The notes: generated by a model from the letters alone, not told the origin. A stretch of DNA of 64,000 nucleotides from Nocardia albiluteola (GCF_018860155.1 NZ_JAHKNI010000007.1:248001-312000), one strand, 5' to 3'. Positions 51,919 to 60,953 are shown, numbered from the stretch's first letter. A program made the numbers and translations.

Positions 51919-52809
51919 TCAACGATTGCGATAGGCCGAGGGGCGGGTTCCAGCGTGCCGCACGAAGGCGGTGGACAGCGCGCCCGGACTGCTGAAACCG
52001 CAGCGCGACGCGATCTGGGCGATCGGGAGATCGGTGTCGCGTAGCAGCCGCTTGGCCTTTTCGATTCGCAGCCGGGTGAGGAAGCGGTAGGGCGTCATCC
52101 CGGTGACGTCCTTGAAGACCCGGACGAGGTGGAAGACGCTCAAGTGCACCTCACCCGCGATATCGGCCAGGGTGACCGGATCGGCTATCCGATCATGCAT
52201 TATCGCCACCGCCGCGTGGACGCGCTTGTCCTCCCGTATCGGGGCGCGGGGAGCCGCCGACCGGGTATGACGGCTGAGCAGATGCATGCTCAGGAAGGCC
52301 GCGGCGGACTCGGCGTAGAGGTCGTCTTCCGCGCCGGACGAACTAAGCGCTCGAATGATCTCCTCGACCAGCGGATCTCCCGCGGCCAAGGATGCGGCGA
52401 CTGCCTCGAAGTCCACACCACGGCCACCCAACTGAGCCGCGGTCGAATCGATTGTGCCGCGCGGGATGTGGACCTGCAGACTGCGCATCGGCCCGCCGCA
52501 GCGATAACTCCGCCGGACCGGCTGATCCGGAAGTCGCAGGTCGAGTCGTCCCGGCGTCCACTTGAAGCGGGTGCATCGCCCGCCGCTTCGTGTCTCCAGC
52601 ACCCCTTGTCCGGAGATCGGCAGCACCAGGTGCAGATCCGCAGCCGCGGGCAGCGCCATGTCCTCGGCGACAGGCACATGCTCGAACCGCTGCACGAGCA
52701 GCGACCCCCAGCCGGCGTCCTCCCAGCTGCAATACGTCCGCCGAACATAGCGATCCATGTCGAAACCGACATAGGGCTGCAGATCCAGACGTGCGGAGTC
52801 GAACACCAT
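51919..52809 (-). CDS. AraC-family regulator
   Basis: A protein of about 296 residues. The C-terminal double helix-turn-helix is complete: VTLADIAGEVHLSVFHLVRV, FKDVTGMTPYRFLTRLRIEK and IAQIASRCGFSSPGALSTAF. The N-terminal half is a cupin-like effector domain. The ATG at 52809 is used; the frame opens 11 codons earlier. It is first in a minus-strand series with the SRPBCC and SnoaL-like genes and probably controls them. Confidence 0.83.
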   Translation of the reverse strand: MVFDSARLDLQPYVGFDMDRYVRRTYCSWEDAGWGSLLVQRFEHVPVAEDMALPAAADLHLVLPISGQGVLETRSGGRCTRFKWTPGRLDLRLPDQPVRRSYRCGGPMRSLQVHIPRGTIDSTAAQLGGRGVDFEAVAASLAAGDPLVEEIIRALSSSGAEDDLYAESAAAFLSMHLLSRHTRSAAPRAPIREDKRVHAAVAIMHDRIADPVTLADIAGEVHLSVFHLVRVFKDVTGMTPYRFLTRLRIEKAKRLLRDTDLPIAQIASRCGFSSPGALSTAFVRHAGTRPSAYRNR

Positions 52810-53255
52810 ATTGCCGAGGCTACCCCCGCATGATCGCCGCACCAGCGGATGAAGCCCGCAAAGCTGCTCCAGCGCACAGTGTTTCGACTACCTTGCGCCG
52901 CGCTGAACACCGCTTCACGTTCGCATATGTGCGGTCGTCGAAAGAAACACTCGCTCCGAACGGGGCACGCTATCAGGTCGCAGCCACAGCGACACATCCG
53001 ACGCAAGCGACAACCGAGTGACCACACCGGCCCCTCGGTGCACAACCTTGTCGGTCAACGCCCACAGCACATCCGCCCGCACAGTCAGGCACGGTCGGCA
53101 TTGCCATTTAGAGACAGGCAGACTTGTATATAGCAAGACAACTGCCACCGCGTTGTCCATTCAAATGCATGTTCTGCCTGCAATTTCTGGGCAAATTACG
53201 AAAGTAGTCGTATAGTTTCTGATGTTGCCCGAAGATGCAGAGTCTCGAAGGTGTC
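52810..53255. other. Gene-free stretch, less GC-rich than its surroundings
   Basis: Apart from promoters for the AraC gene, nothing is recognisable here. The part from about 53150 to 53230 is clearly less GC-rich than its surroundings, consistent with a junction of transferred DNA. Confidence 0.4.
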
Positions 53256-53348
53256 ATGACCACCGAGTTGGCGATTGCCACACAGTTGGGGCCCAACGGC
53301 AAGCAGATCACCCGCGTCGGGTTCGGCACATATGCGATCGGCGGGTGA
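53256..53348 (+). pseudogene. Aldo/keto reductase, N-terminal stump
   Basis: The 30-codon frame TELAIATQLGPNGKQITRVG followed by FGTYAIGG and a stop is the first strand and NADPH-side loop of aldo/keto reductases (LG-x-x-G-x-x-V-S-x-I-G-F-G). The remaining 300 or so residues are absent. The next gene begins 117 bases later. Confidence 0.5.
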
Positions 53349-53465
53349 CAACCGTGACGAACAACAGTGACTTCTTTGACAACAACCGGCCCGACGATTC
53401 GTCTCGACTTATTCTAACGGGCGCCCATCAAGGCAAAATTCGGTTACGTCTGAGGGGAGAGCTAC

Positions 53466-55169
53466 ATGCGCACGACTGTCCATCCGGTGTCTGCCGGTGA
53501 CCTCGAGGTGGTTGCCGACGCGGTGGCCAATGCACATGTGGTTGGCGGTGACTCGGGGCGAGTCCTGCTCGACCGTCTTGGTGAGCCCGCGCCCGGTGAG
53601 CCTGCGTTCTCGTCCGATTTCGCGACGACGACTTTTCGGACGGGCTCGGTGCGGGGCGAGTGGGTCGCCGCGCCCGGTACCGCAAGCTCCGGCGTGGTGC
53701 TGTACTTGCATGCCCGGCGGTTCCAGTACGACGAACCTGCCGGTGTCTTCGCCGGCCGGCTGTCGGCGGCGACCGTCCTGCCGGTGCTGCTGGTCGACTA
53801 CCGGCTGGCCCCGAGGCACCCGTACCCCGCCGCCCTCGATGACGTGCTCGCCGCCTACCAAGCCCTGCTGGATCAGGGAATACCAGCGAAACACATTGTG
53901 CTCGTCGGCCATTCGGCCGGAGCCACCCTTGCGCTTTCGGCCCTGCTCGCCCTACACGAGTCCGGTCGACCCCTACCGGCGGGCGCTGCCGCGATCTCCC
54001 CGATCACCGACTTCACCCTCAGCGGCCACTCTCTGGTCACCAACCGCGGCAAGGACACGGTCACCGAGGCCGAGGTAAGGCAAGCCCGCGACGCCTACCT
54101 GGGCGACGCGAACCCGGCCGCAGCGCCCCAATCCCCGCTGGCCGGGGATTGCGCCGGGCTGCCACCGCTGCTGATTGTGTGCGGCGAGGTGGAGCTGCTG
54201 CGCGACGACGCAACCCGGTTCGCACAACGGGCGGCCGCAGCCGACGTCGAAGTGAGTTTGGACGTGTATGAAGGCATGCCACACGGATTCCCGCTGCTGC
54301 CAACCGAAGCCGCACGCGCCGTACTTGACCGGATAGCCGCCTTCACCGCCCAGCGGCTTACCGCCGCGCCCCCGGCTTCCGGCGACCGACCGCTGACAAT
54401 CCGGCGCATCGGATGGGCGGCCTGCGAGATTGTCACCCAACGCGGTACCCGCGTGCTCGTCGACCCCTACCTGGCCGGCTCCGAAGGATTCCACACCGGA
54501 CTTCCGCAAAGTCCAGTCCATGCGGCCGAGGTCGCCCGAGCCGACGTCATCGCCGTCACCCATGCCGGCTACGACCACCGAGGCCAGGCCCTGCAGATCG
54601 CCGAGGCCGGGCAGGCCACGATGGTCTGCGGAACCGCGCTGTTTCGGGCCGCGCTGGAGGCCGGCATTCCCATGCAGCGCCTCAGCCCGATGGTGTCCGG
54701 AGTGGAGTTCCACTTCCGCGACGTGACAATCAAGTCCCTGCCGGCCCGGCATGAGTCCACCATGACGCTCGATGGCCAGTTCCTCGCCGACCAGCCGCAG
54801 AGCTTTCTGCTCACCACCCGCGATGGGCAGCGGATCTTTTGCGGTGGGGACACGTCCCTGTCGGAGGATCTGCGGACCTGGGGGGAGCTGTACCGGCCGC
54901 AGATCGCGATCCTGGGCATTGGCGGCCTTTGGGTCGGTGCGGTGAAGGTCGTCGAACTACCGCCAGTCGACGCCGCCCTCGCCACACGCTGGCTCGGTGT
55001 GACCACGGTGATCCCGGTGCACTATCCGCCCAATGATCCCGCGCCCGCCCAGCTCGCTGCCGACCTCGCTGCCGCTGGCGCCGCAGTAGAGGTGGCTGTG
55101 CTCGACTTCAACGACACCTGGACCGCACCGCCACGAGCAGACATGGCGTCGGATCAGCAACTGAGCTGA
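53466..55169 (+). CDS. Fusion of HSL-type alpha/beta hydrolase and metallo-beta-lactamase-fold domain
   Basis: A 567-residue two-domain protein. Residues about 55-300 are a hormone-sensitive-lipase-type hydrolase: DYRLAPRHPYPAALDDVLAA, nucleophile GHSAGA near 150 and the catalytic His in GMPHGFPLLP. The oxyanion motif, normally HGGG, reads HARRF. Residues about 310-555 form a UlaG-like metallo-hydrolase domain: RVLVDPYLAG, THAGYDHRGQA near 365 (the second His of HxHxDH replaced by Gly), CGGDTSLSEDL and VIPVHYPP. GAGGGGAG precedes the ATG. I know of no standard family with this order, and both active sites deviate. Confidence 0.75.
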   Translation: MRTTVHPVSAGDLEVVADAVANAHVVGGDSGRVLLDRLGEPAPGEPAFSSDFATTTFRTGSVRGEWVAAPGTASSGVVLYLHARRFQYDEPAGVFAGRLSAATVLPVLLVDYRLAPRHPYPAALDDVLAAYQALLDQGIPAKHIVLVGHSAGATLALSALLALHESGRPLPAGAAAISPITDFTLSGHSLVTNRGKDTVTEAEVRQARDAYLGDANPAAAPQSPLAGDCAGLPPLLIVCGEVELLRDDATRFAQRAAAADVEVSLDVYEGMPHGFPLLPTEAARAVLDRIAAFTAQRLTAAPPASGDRPLTIRRIGWAACEIVTQRGTRVLVDPYLAGSEGFHTGLPQSPVHAAEVARADVIAVTHAGYDHRGQALQIAEAGQATMVCGTALFRAALEAGIPMQRLSPMVSGVEFHFRDVTIKSLPARHESTMTLDGQFLADQPQSFLLTTRDGQRIFCGGDTSLSEDLRTWGELYRPQIAILGIGGLWVGAVKVVELPPVDAALATRWLGVTTVIPVHYPPNDPAPAQLAADLAAAGAAVEVAVLDFNDTWTAPPRADMASDQQLS

Positions 55170-55201
55170 GTTCCCACTGCTCGCTGAACAAGCAGTCGCG
55201 G

Positions 55202-56731
55202 TTACGCGTTGTACAGCGATGCCTGATTGTCACCCAGCTTTAGCGCCAAGCGTGAGGCGGCGTAGGTGTCGGTGACTACTTCGATGTAGGCGGCGGTCTC
55301 TACCTCGGTCGCCATCGCCATTGCCTGGTCGAGTTCGCCACAGGTGGTGGTTCGCGCGGTGTACCAGTCCTCAGCTCCAAGTGCATGTGGTAGGTCGGTG
55401 TAGTTCCAGTGCGCGATATCGTTGTAGGAGATGTCAGGATCCTTGCAGAGCAGCCGCTCGATGAGGTAGCCGTTGTTATTGAGCACGAAGATGATCGGCC
55501 TCAGACCACGTCGCGCGAATTGGCTGATCTCTTGCGCGGTGAGCTGGTGGGATCCTTCACCGGTGATCAGCAAGATCCGGCTCTTGGGCTGCGCCACTGC
55601 TGCACCGAAAGATGCCGGGGTGGCCCATCCGATCGAGCCCCATAGGGTCTGATTGTGAAACTCAGCACCGCGTGGCAGGTGGGCGAAGCCCAGACCCATG
55701 GAGACCGTTCCGGTTTCGGCGATGATGATATCGCCAGGCTGGAAGAATCGCTCCCAGCGAGGATAAAGTGCTTCGGCGCTGATCGGATCGTTGCCCGCCC
55801 CGACGGGTTCACCTGGCGATTCTCTCCGAAGCGGTTGGTGGCGTGAGCGTTTGGCGACGCGGCTAGTCAATTCGATCAGCACGTCGCGCATTTCGACGTC
55901 CGTGTATACATCGTTGCCGACCTTGCAATGGTGGTGGCCGATGGTCGTCGTACGGGTGGGCTCCAGGCGCGCAGTGAAGGCGCCCGAGTTGAAATCGGTC
56001 ATCATCGTGCCGATGCATACGACGTGATCGCAGGATTCGACGAAAGCTCGAACGTCTTCGTCCATCAATCTGCCGTCATACATCCCGATGTAGCCGGGCT
56101 GCTGTTCGTCAAGGATCGATTTGTCTGCGAACATAGTTGCGAACGGCAGCCCCGAGGCGTCGACGAAGCGCTGCACGTCGTCGCGAAGTCGCAGCCGAGC
56201 AGCCAGTAGGCCTGGCAGGACACAGGCGGTGGCGGCGTTGTCAACTGACCGGTGGATAGCGTCCACCGCGCGCGCCAGGCTGTCAGGGTTGCTGAAAGGT
56301 GGCTCGTGCGGCTGGGCGCGGCCGGCCACCGGCCTGTTGGCTAAGTCGGATGGGAAGGCCATGTACACCGGGCGGCGGTGGTATAAGGCGGCCGCGATGA
56401 GGCGTTCGGTCTCGAACGCGACCGTCTGGGGTGTCATGATCGCGCTCCCGCACACGACCCACTCGGCCATGTTCTTGAAGCGATCGAACTCGCCGTTGCC
56501 CAACGTGTGATGCACCAACGCGTGTGTGGCCTGGACGGGCATGGTTGGCATGCCGGTTAGATGGAATAGCGGCAGGTTTTCGGCGTATGAACCGGCGATC
56601 GCGTTGATGGCACTGAGTTCACCCACGCCGTAGGTGGTGCTGAATGCGAAATCGCCCGGGACACCGAAGATTGCGCCAACTCCGATTTCGTCCAACCGCC
56701 GAAGTACGTACTGGATGACGGTCTCGGTCAT
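55202..56731 (-). CDS. ThDP-dependent 2-oxo acid decarboxylase with internal deletion
   Basis: A 509-residue relative of pyruvate and indolepyruvate decarboxylases (normally about 550-560). The HH pair is present in ALVHHTLGNGEFDRF (residues 74-75) and the cofactor motif reads GEGSHQLTAQEIS ... LNNNGY. The N-terminus jumps from GVPGDFAFS straight to TTYGVGELSAINAIAGSYAE. In relatives about 45 residues separate these parts and contain the Glu of NELNAAYAADGYAR that activates ThDP. The frame is intact, so this is an in-frame deletion. It is the last gene of a five-gene minus-strand run. Confidence 0.8.
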   Translation of the reverse strand: MTETVIQYVLRRLDEIGVGAIFGVPGDFAFSTTYGVGELSAINAIAGSYAENLPLFHLTGMPTMPVQATHALVHHTLGNGEFDRFKNMAEWVVCGSAIMTPQTVAFETERLIAAALYHRRPVYMAFPSDLANRPVAGRAQPHEPPFSNPDSLARAVDAIHRSVDNAATACVLPGLLAARLRLRDDVQRFVDASGLPFATMFADKSILDEQQPGYIGMYDGRLMDEDVRAFVESCDHVVCIGTMMTDFNSGAFTARLEPTRTTTIGHHHCKVGNDVYTDVEMRDVLIELTSRVAKRSRHQPLRRESPGEPVGAGNDPISAEALYPRWERFFQPGDIIIAETGTVSMGLGFAHLPRGAEFHNQTLWGSIGWATPASFGAAVAQPKSRILLITGEGSHQLTAQEISQFARRGLRPIIFVLNNNGYLIERLLCKDPDISYNDIAHWNYTDLPHALGAEDWYTARTTTCGELDQAMAMATEVETAAYIEVVTDTYAASRLALKLGDNQASLYNA

Positions 56732-56992
56732 GGCGCTCCTCGGCTCGTTTTATGGGAATGGCCCGCCGAGGTCGGCGGAATCTTGGTTCTTTGGGAATCC
56801 AGACCTGTGGCGTGATGTTATGTCGCAGGCACTCCGGCGCAGTTTTGCGTGCGCCCACGACCGCCATATCAGAAATCCCTATTGTGCGACCCACCGCAGT
56901 CGATAAAGATCGGCCACAGTGTGCCGGTTTGTCATAGAGGTTTCCTTCTATTGTCTTGCCTTGCAGTGTGTTCGGGCAAAGGCGGCTCCTGG

Positions 56993-57367
56993 TCAGTCGA
57001 GTTTGGACACCTGGTAGTGGCAGATCTGGCTACCGTTCGGCGAATGGGTCACCAGCACGGACAGGTACACCGAGAGGGTCGGTCGGTCGGTGAACGAGAA
57101 ATCGACGCCCAGGTAGCCGAGGACGAGGTCGTCGGCGAGCCGGCGGGTCTCCAGAATCCGGTACACGGCTGTCATTCTGAGCGGCTGCGAATCGTAGTAA
57201 TCAGCGATTCCCTGCCGTCCGACCGTGTACGGGTGCAGTCCTTGAAAAATCGCATCCTCGGTGAAATTGTCGGCGACGCGGTGGGGTTCGTGTGCATCGA
57301 CCGCGGACTTCCAGCGGTCCAGCACATCGCGCAGGATCTTGTCGTCGGCTGCCTTGCTGTTGGTCAT
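56993..57367 (-). CDS. SnoaL-like protein
   Basis: A 124-residue NTF2-fold protein of the SgcJ/EcaC type (LDRWKSAVDAHEPHRVADNF, FTEDAIFQGLHPYTVGRQGI, then LSVYLSVLVTHSPNGSQICH). GGAGC lies five bases before the ATG at 57367; the longer open frame upstream is not expected to be used. It sits 40 bases after the SDR gene and before the decarboxylase gene, so it is probably co-transcribed. Confidence 0.72.
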   Translation of the reverse strand: MTNSKAADDKILRDVLDRWKSAVDAHEPHRVADNFTEDAIFQGLHPYTVGRQGIADYYDSQPLRMTAVYRILETRRLADDLVLGYLGVDFSFTDRPTLSVYLSVLVTHSPNGSQICHYQVSKLD

Positions 57368-57407
57368 GTCGTGCTCCGTGTTGTGCATCGAAACGTCCAT
57401 AGCGAGT

Positions 57408-58121
57408 TCAGTGGCCCGCGCTCTGGCCGCCGTCGACGTGCAGGATCTCCCCGGTGACGAACCGGGCCTGCTCGAGATAGATGATCGCTTCGACGACGTC
57501 GTCGATCTCACCCATCCGCCCGACCGGGTGCAGTGCGGCCAGGGTTTCGTGTGTTTCGGGCGAGTGCATGGGGGTGCGGATGATGCCCAGCGCCACGGCA
57601 TTGACCCGGATACCACGGGCCGCATACTCGATTGCCAGCGATTTGGTCACCGCGGTCAGCCCGCCTTTGGTCAGCGAGGCCAGCGCCGAGGGCACCTGCG
57701 AGTTGGCGTGATCGACCAGGGAGGTGGAGAGGTTCACGACGTGCCCACCGCTGCCTGTGGCGAGCATCGCGGCGACGGCGCCGCGCGAGATGTCGAAGAA
57801 GCCGCGCAGGTTGATTCCGGTAACGGCGTCATAGTCGGCGTCGGTGTAGTCGGTGAACGGCTTGCTGATGAAGATCCCGGCGTTGTTCACCAGTGTGTCG
57901 ATCCGGCCGAACCGCTCCAGCGCACGATCGACGACCTGCGCGCCAGTACCCGGGCGGGATAGATCGCCGGGCACGGCAAGTACCTCGGGATCATTGGACG
58001 GGCCGATGGAGCGGGCGGTCGCGACAACGGCATAGCCGAGCTTGCGATAGGCGGGGACCAGTGCCGCCCCGATGCCCTGGGACGCGCCGGTGACGATTGC
58101 GACTTTTTGTGTTGAATTCAT
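57408..58121 (-). CDS. Short-chain dehydrogenase-fold protein lacking the catalytic tyrosine
   Basis: A 237-residue SDR. The cofactor site TGASQGIGAALV and the NNAG motif in TLVNNAGIFIS are normal, as is NLSTSLVDHAN with the catalytic Ser. Where YxxxK should follow, the sequence is SALASLTKGGL: the Lys is kept, the Tyr is not. A subgroup of SDR proteins with LASLTKGGL at this place exists, so it is probably a real variant rather than an error. NAD(P) binding is likely; ordinary dehydrogenase activity is doubtful. Confidence 0.8.
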   Translation of the reverse strand: MNSTQKVAIVTGASQGIGAALVPAYRKLGYAVVATARSIGPSNDPEVLAVPGDLSRPGTGAQVVDRALERFGRIDTLVNNAGIFISKPFTDYTDADYDAVTGINLRGFFDISRGAVAAMLATGSGGHVVNLSTSLVDHANSQVPSALASLTKGGLTAVTKSLAIEYAARGIRVNAVALGIIRTPMHSPETHETLAALHPVGRMGEIDDVVEAIIYLEQARFVTGEILHVDGGQSAGH

Positions 58122-58211
58122 GGCAGATTGCTCATTTCTGGAATCGGATGATCAGAGTTGGTCGGCGGCGGTGACGGTTTCGGCGAGTTGCCCCGGAGAC
58201 AAGGGAGGGCA

Positions 58212-58511
58212 TCAGGCGCGGGTCTTGGCCGGATCGTTCGGGTGCGGCGACAGGGGCGTGACCTCGTCGGTGCGCCAGACGCGCAGCGGCATCGAGGCGA
58301 GCGTCATCTCCAACTGCTCCGCATCCTCGGCGGCGAAGAGCCCGAGCGTTTGCCATTGGCCCGGCTGGAGCGGAGGGCGCCACAGCCGTAGCAGCTGGCC
58401 CTCGTCGGCAAGTTCGCGAGAACGGGCGGCCTCGCGAGCGCGAACGCGTTCGACTTCTTCATTCGGCGTGCCATCCGGCACGTGGGTGGTCATGGTCACC
58501 AGAAACTCCAT
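58212..58511 (-). CDS. Muconolactone delta-isomerase-like protein
   Basis: A 99-residue protein with the CatC-type ferredoxin-like fold: EFLVTMTTHVPDGTPNEEVE, REAARSRELADEGQLLRLWR, and GLFAAEDAEQLEMTLASMP. AAGGAGG precedes the ATG by eight bases. True CatC completes the catechol branch of the 3-oxoadipate pathway, but catA and catB are not here, so it may act on another lactone. It lies between the exporter and SDR genes. Confidence 0.78.
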   Translation of the reverse strand: MEFLVTMTTHVPDGTPNEEVERVRAREAARSRELADEGQLLRLWRPPLQPGQWQTLGLFAAEDAEQLEMTLASMPLRVWRTDEVTPLSPHPNDPAKTRA

Positions 58512-58647
58512 CGCCAGCACCTCCTTGATCGGCAAGTTCGTTGAGCCGGCCAGCGGGATCGGTTGCTGAGACCCATGCTCCCGCCTGTCCTTCGGATCGC
58601 ACAAGGGCAACAGCCTGGCAATCACCTGGTTCCCGGCTCCGGGACGG

Positions 58648-60063
58648 TCATGACTCCTGGTACTCATGGCGTGCAGGTGCGCGGCCGGACTGTCCTGCCC
58701 GACGGACGTCAGCGGTCGCGGGCAAAGCCAGCAGGGCGGTCACGCCGAACGCGATCGCGACCACCACGAACGGCCGGTGGATCGCGCTTCCTCCAGTGGA
58801 CAGCAGCGATCCGAGCAGCGCGATGCCGAGCGCGCTGCCGGTCTGTCGAGCGGCGTTCAACACGCCACTGGCCATCCCGGCCTGACTCGCAGGCAGCGCC
58901 TGCATCGCCACCGAGGTCATCGAGGGCATGGCGAGCGAAATGAACCCGAACACCACCGATCCGGCGAAGAACCACGCCAGCGATGTGTTGTCACCGAGGA
59001 AGGCCAGCAGCACCGCTCCCACGACGCCGGCGCTCGCGCCGAGCAGCATCGGGATCCGGGCGCCGACCTTTGCGGTGAGTTTGCCGCCGCAGAAAGCGTT
59101 GAGCCCGACGATCGCGGTCATCGGCACCAGCAGCAGGCCCGCCGCCAGCGCGGACTGATGTCGGCTCTGCTGCGGGTACAGCGGGATGCACAGCAGCGAA
59201 CCGTAGAGGCAGAAGTTGAACAGCAAGCCGATCCCATTGGCGATGCTGAACCGATGGCTACTGAACACCCGCAGTGGCAGCATCGGCGCCTCCGTCCGGT
59301 GTTCGGCGAGCACGAATACAGCTCCGGCGACCAGCCCGGTCACGAGCAGTGTCACCACCATCGGATGGGACCAGCCGAGCTGGCCGACCTCGATCAGACC
59401 GGCGGCGAGCGTGCCCAGCGCGACGATGCTGAGTAACTGGCCGGTCCAGTCGAAGCTGGCGCCGGGCTGCCGTGGTGTTTCGGAGACAGTGCGCACGGTC
59501 AGCACGATCGTGGCCAGCCCCACTGGAACGTTGACCAAGAAGATCGCCCGCCAGCCGATCGTAGCGACAGCGAGGCCACCGAGCACCGGGCCGACGGTGA
59601 GCCCGATACCGCTCATCCCACCCCAGATGCCTAGGGCCTGCGCACGTCGCGATGGGTCGGGGAACTCGTGCACGATCAGGGTCAGCGAGGGCGGCAGCAG
59701 CCCGGCCGCGCCCACACCCTGCAGCAACCTGGCGGCGATGAGCACCGTCATGTTCGTGGATAACGCACACATCGCCGACGACACCACGAACACGACGAGG
59801 CCGATCAGGAAGACCTGCCTGGCGCCACGACGGTCGGCGACGGTCCCGGCCGTGAGCAGCACCGCGGCCAGAGCCACGGTATAGGCGTCGGCGACCCACT
59901 GCAACGCACCGCGGCTGACTCCGATGGTGTCCTGGATCGCTGGCAGCGCGACGTTCACGATCGTCGCGTCGAGGGTGATCATAAGGAAGCCGATGCAGAT
60001 CGCGGTCAACGCGAGGCGGTGCCGGGCAGCCTGGGGTCCTGTGTGGGTCTCGGTTGTCGTCAC
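58648..60063 (-). CDS. MFS exporter, DHA2 (EmrB/QacA) family
   Basis: A 471-residue drug:H+ antiporter, probably with 14 membrane helices. It carries the DHA2 motifs LDATIVNVALPAIQ in helix 1, WVADAYTVALAAVLLTAGTV, ADRRGARQV between helices 2 and 3, and RLLQGVGAAGLLPPSL. It exports small hydrophobic compounds. As the first gene of the minus-strand run it may export the substrate or product of the following enzymes. No regulator abuts; an IS1380 fragment separates it from a LysR gene. Confidence 0.88.
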   Translation of the reverse strand: MTTTETHTGPQAARHRLALTAICIGFLMITLDATIVNVALPAIQDTIGVSRGALQWVADAYTVALAAVLLTAGTVADRRGARQVFLIGLVVFVVSSAMCALSTNMTVLIAARLLQGVGAAGLLPPSLTLIVHEFPDPSRRAQALGIWGGMSGIGLTVGPVLGGLAVATIGWRAIFLVNVPVGLATIVLTVRTVSETPRQPGASFDWTGQLLSIVALGTLAAGLIEVGQLGWSHPMVVTLLVTGLVAGAVFVLAEHRTEAPMLPLRVFSSHRFSIANGIGLLFNFCLYGSLLCIPLYPQQSRHQSALAAGLLLVPMTAIVGLNAFCGGKLTAKVGARIPMLLGASAGVVGAVLLAFLGDNTSLAWFFAGSVVFGFISLAMPSMTSVAMQALPASQAGMASGVLNAARQTGSALGIALLGSLLSTGGSAIHRPFVVVAIAFGVTALLALPATADVRRAGQSGRAPARHEYQES

Positions 60064-60394
60064 TCAACCAGGCAAACGCACCGCGCGTAGGGAGGCCACG
60101 ACCGATTTTCTACCTCTGTTCGGCGTCGCCTCTCACCCAGAGCGCGCTGTGGCCCGGATTGCGCTTCGCTGGCAGCCGCTCACAATCCCCTCCGCGCGTG
60201 TTGACAACGGAATAGTCGGTCACACCGCGACCGCGTCACCCGCAATCGGACACCAAGCCTCGATCCACCGACCTGGGTTTCGGGTTGGTCTGCGGGCCGA
60301 AGGCGCGCAGACCACGGTTTCGGGCGCGAAGTAACCGCTGGTCTGCCCAGCATTTCCACGTGGATTCGGTTCGGGCCGCCTGGGGCCGGGATGG
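60064..60394. other. Gene-free stretch upstream of exporter gene
   Basis: Contains the promoter region of the exporter operon and otherwise no recognisable gene. A TTGACA-like hexamer occurs near 60200, on the plus strand. Confidence 0.35.
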
Positions 60395-60868
60395 TCAGTT
60401 GGCGGCGGGTTGTGGCGGTGTGTAGCCGATCGTGTTGTGCCACAACATGAGCCATGTATCGGACCAGGGCCAGGCCGGCTCGTCCAGCTGTTTGGTGTGG
60501 CCGAAGGTGAATTCCCGCAACAAGGCTCCCACCGTCGAGGGCGCGTACACGCCGTCGAACAGCGTCTTGCACCCGCCGCTGCGCAGCAGGTCGACGTCAT
60601 TGATGTTGTCCGCGCCCGCGCACATTCCCGCGATCAGGGTGGCCAGTTTCGGTGCCCCGGACTTGATCCGTGGTGCGCCGATGGCGATTTTCTCGGTCAA
60701 CAACCTGGTCAGGCCGGTTTGCTCGGCCAGGGTCATCACCGGAACCAATCCTGCTATCGACACGAGGTCATCGTCATCGAACCTCGCCGAGGACTCGGCG
60801 AACCTGTGGAACAATCGCACTGAAAGTATCTTTCGGATCTGGCTCTGATTGTTGTGTGGTAACTCCAA
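60395..60868 (-). pseudogene. IS1380-family transposase, N-terminal fragment
   Basis: The frame encodes ARFDDDDLVSIAGLVPVMTL, APRIKSGAPKLATLIAGMCA and GADNINDVDLLRSGGCKTLF, then STVGALLREFTFGHTKQLD, the first third of IS1380-type transposases. After that it changes to an unrelated short tail and stops, so the DDE catalytic part is absent. It is a dead fragment marking past insertion between the exporter operon and the LysR gene. Confidence 0.72.
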
Positions 60869-60912
60869 TCATCCCAGGTCAGAAGGCACTTTCTTCATAT
60901 CGACACACCCGA

Positions 60913-60935
60913 ATCCACCGATTTCATCGGTGGAT
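60913..60935. promoter_or_regulatory. 9-bp perfect inverted repeat before LysR gene
   Basis: ATCCACCGA-tttca-TCGGTGGAT lies 19 bases upstream of the LysR start. It contains the T-N11-A spacing expected for autoregulation, but it also borders the IS1380 remnant and could belong to that element's end. Confidence 0.5.
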
Positions 60936-60953
60936 CGAGGCTAAGATCGATAG

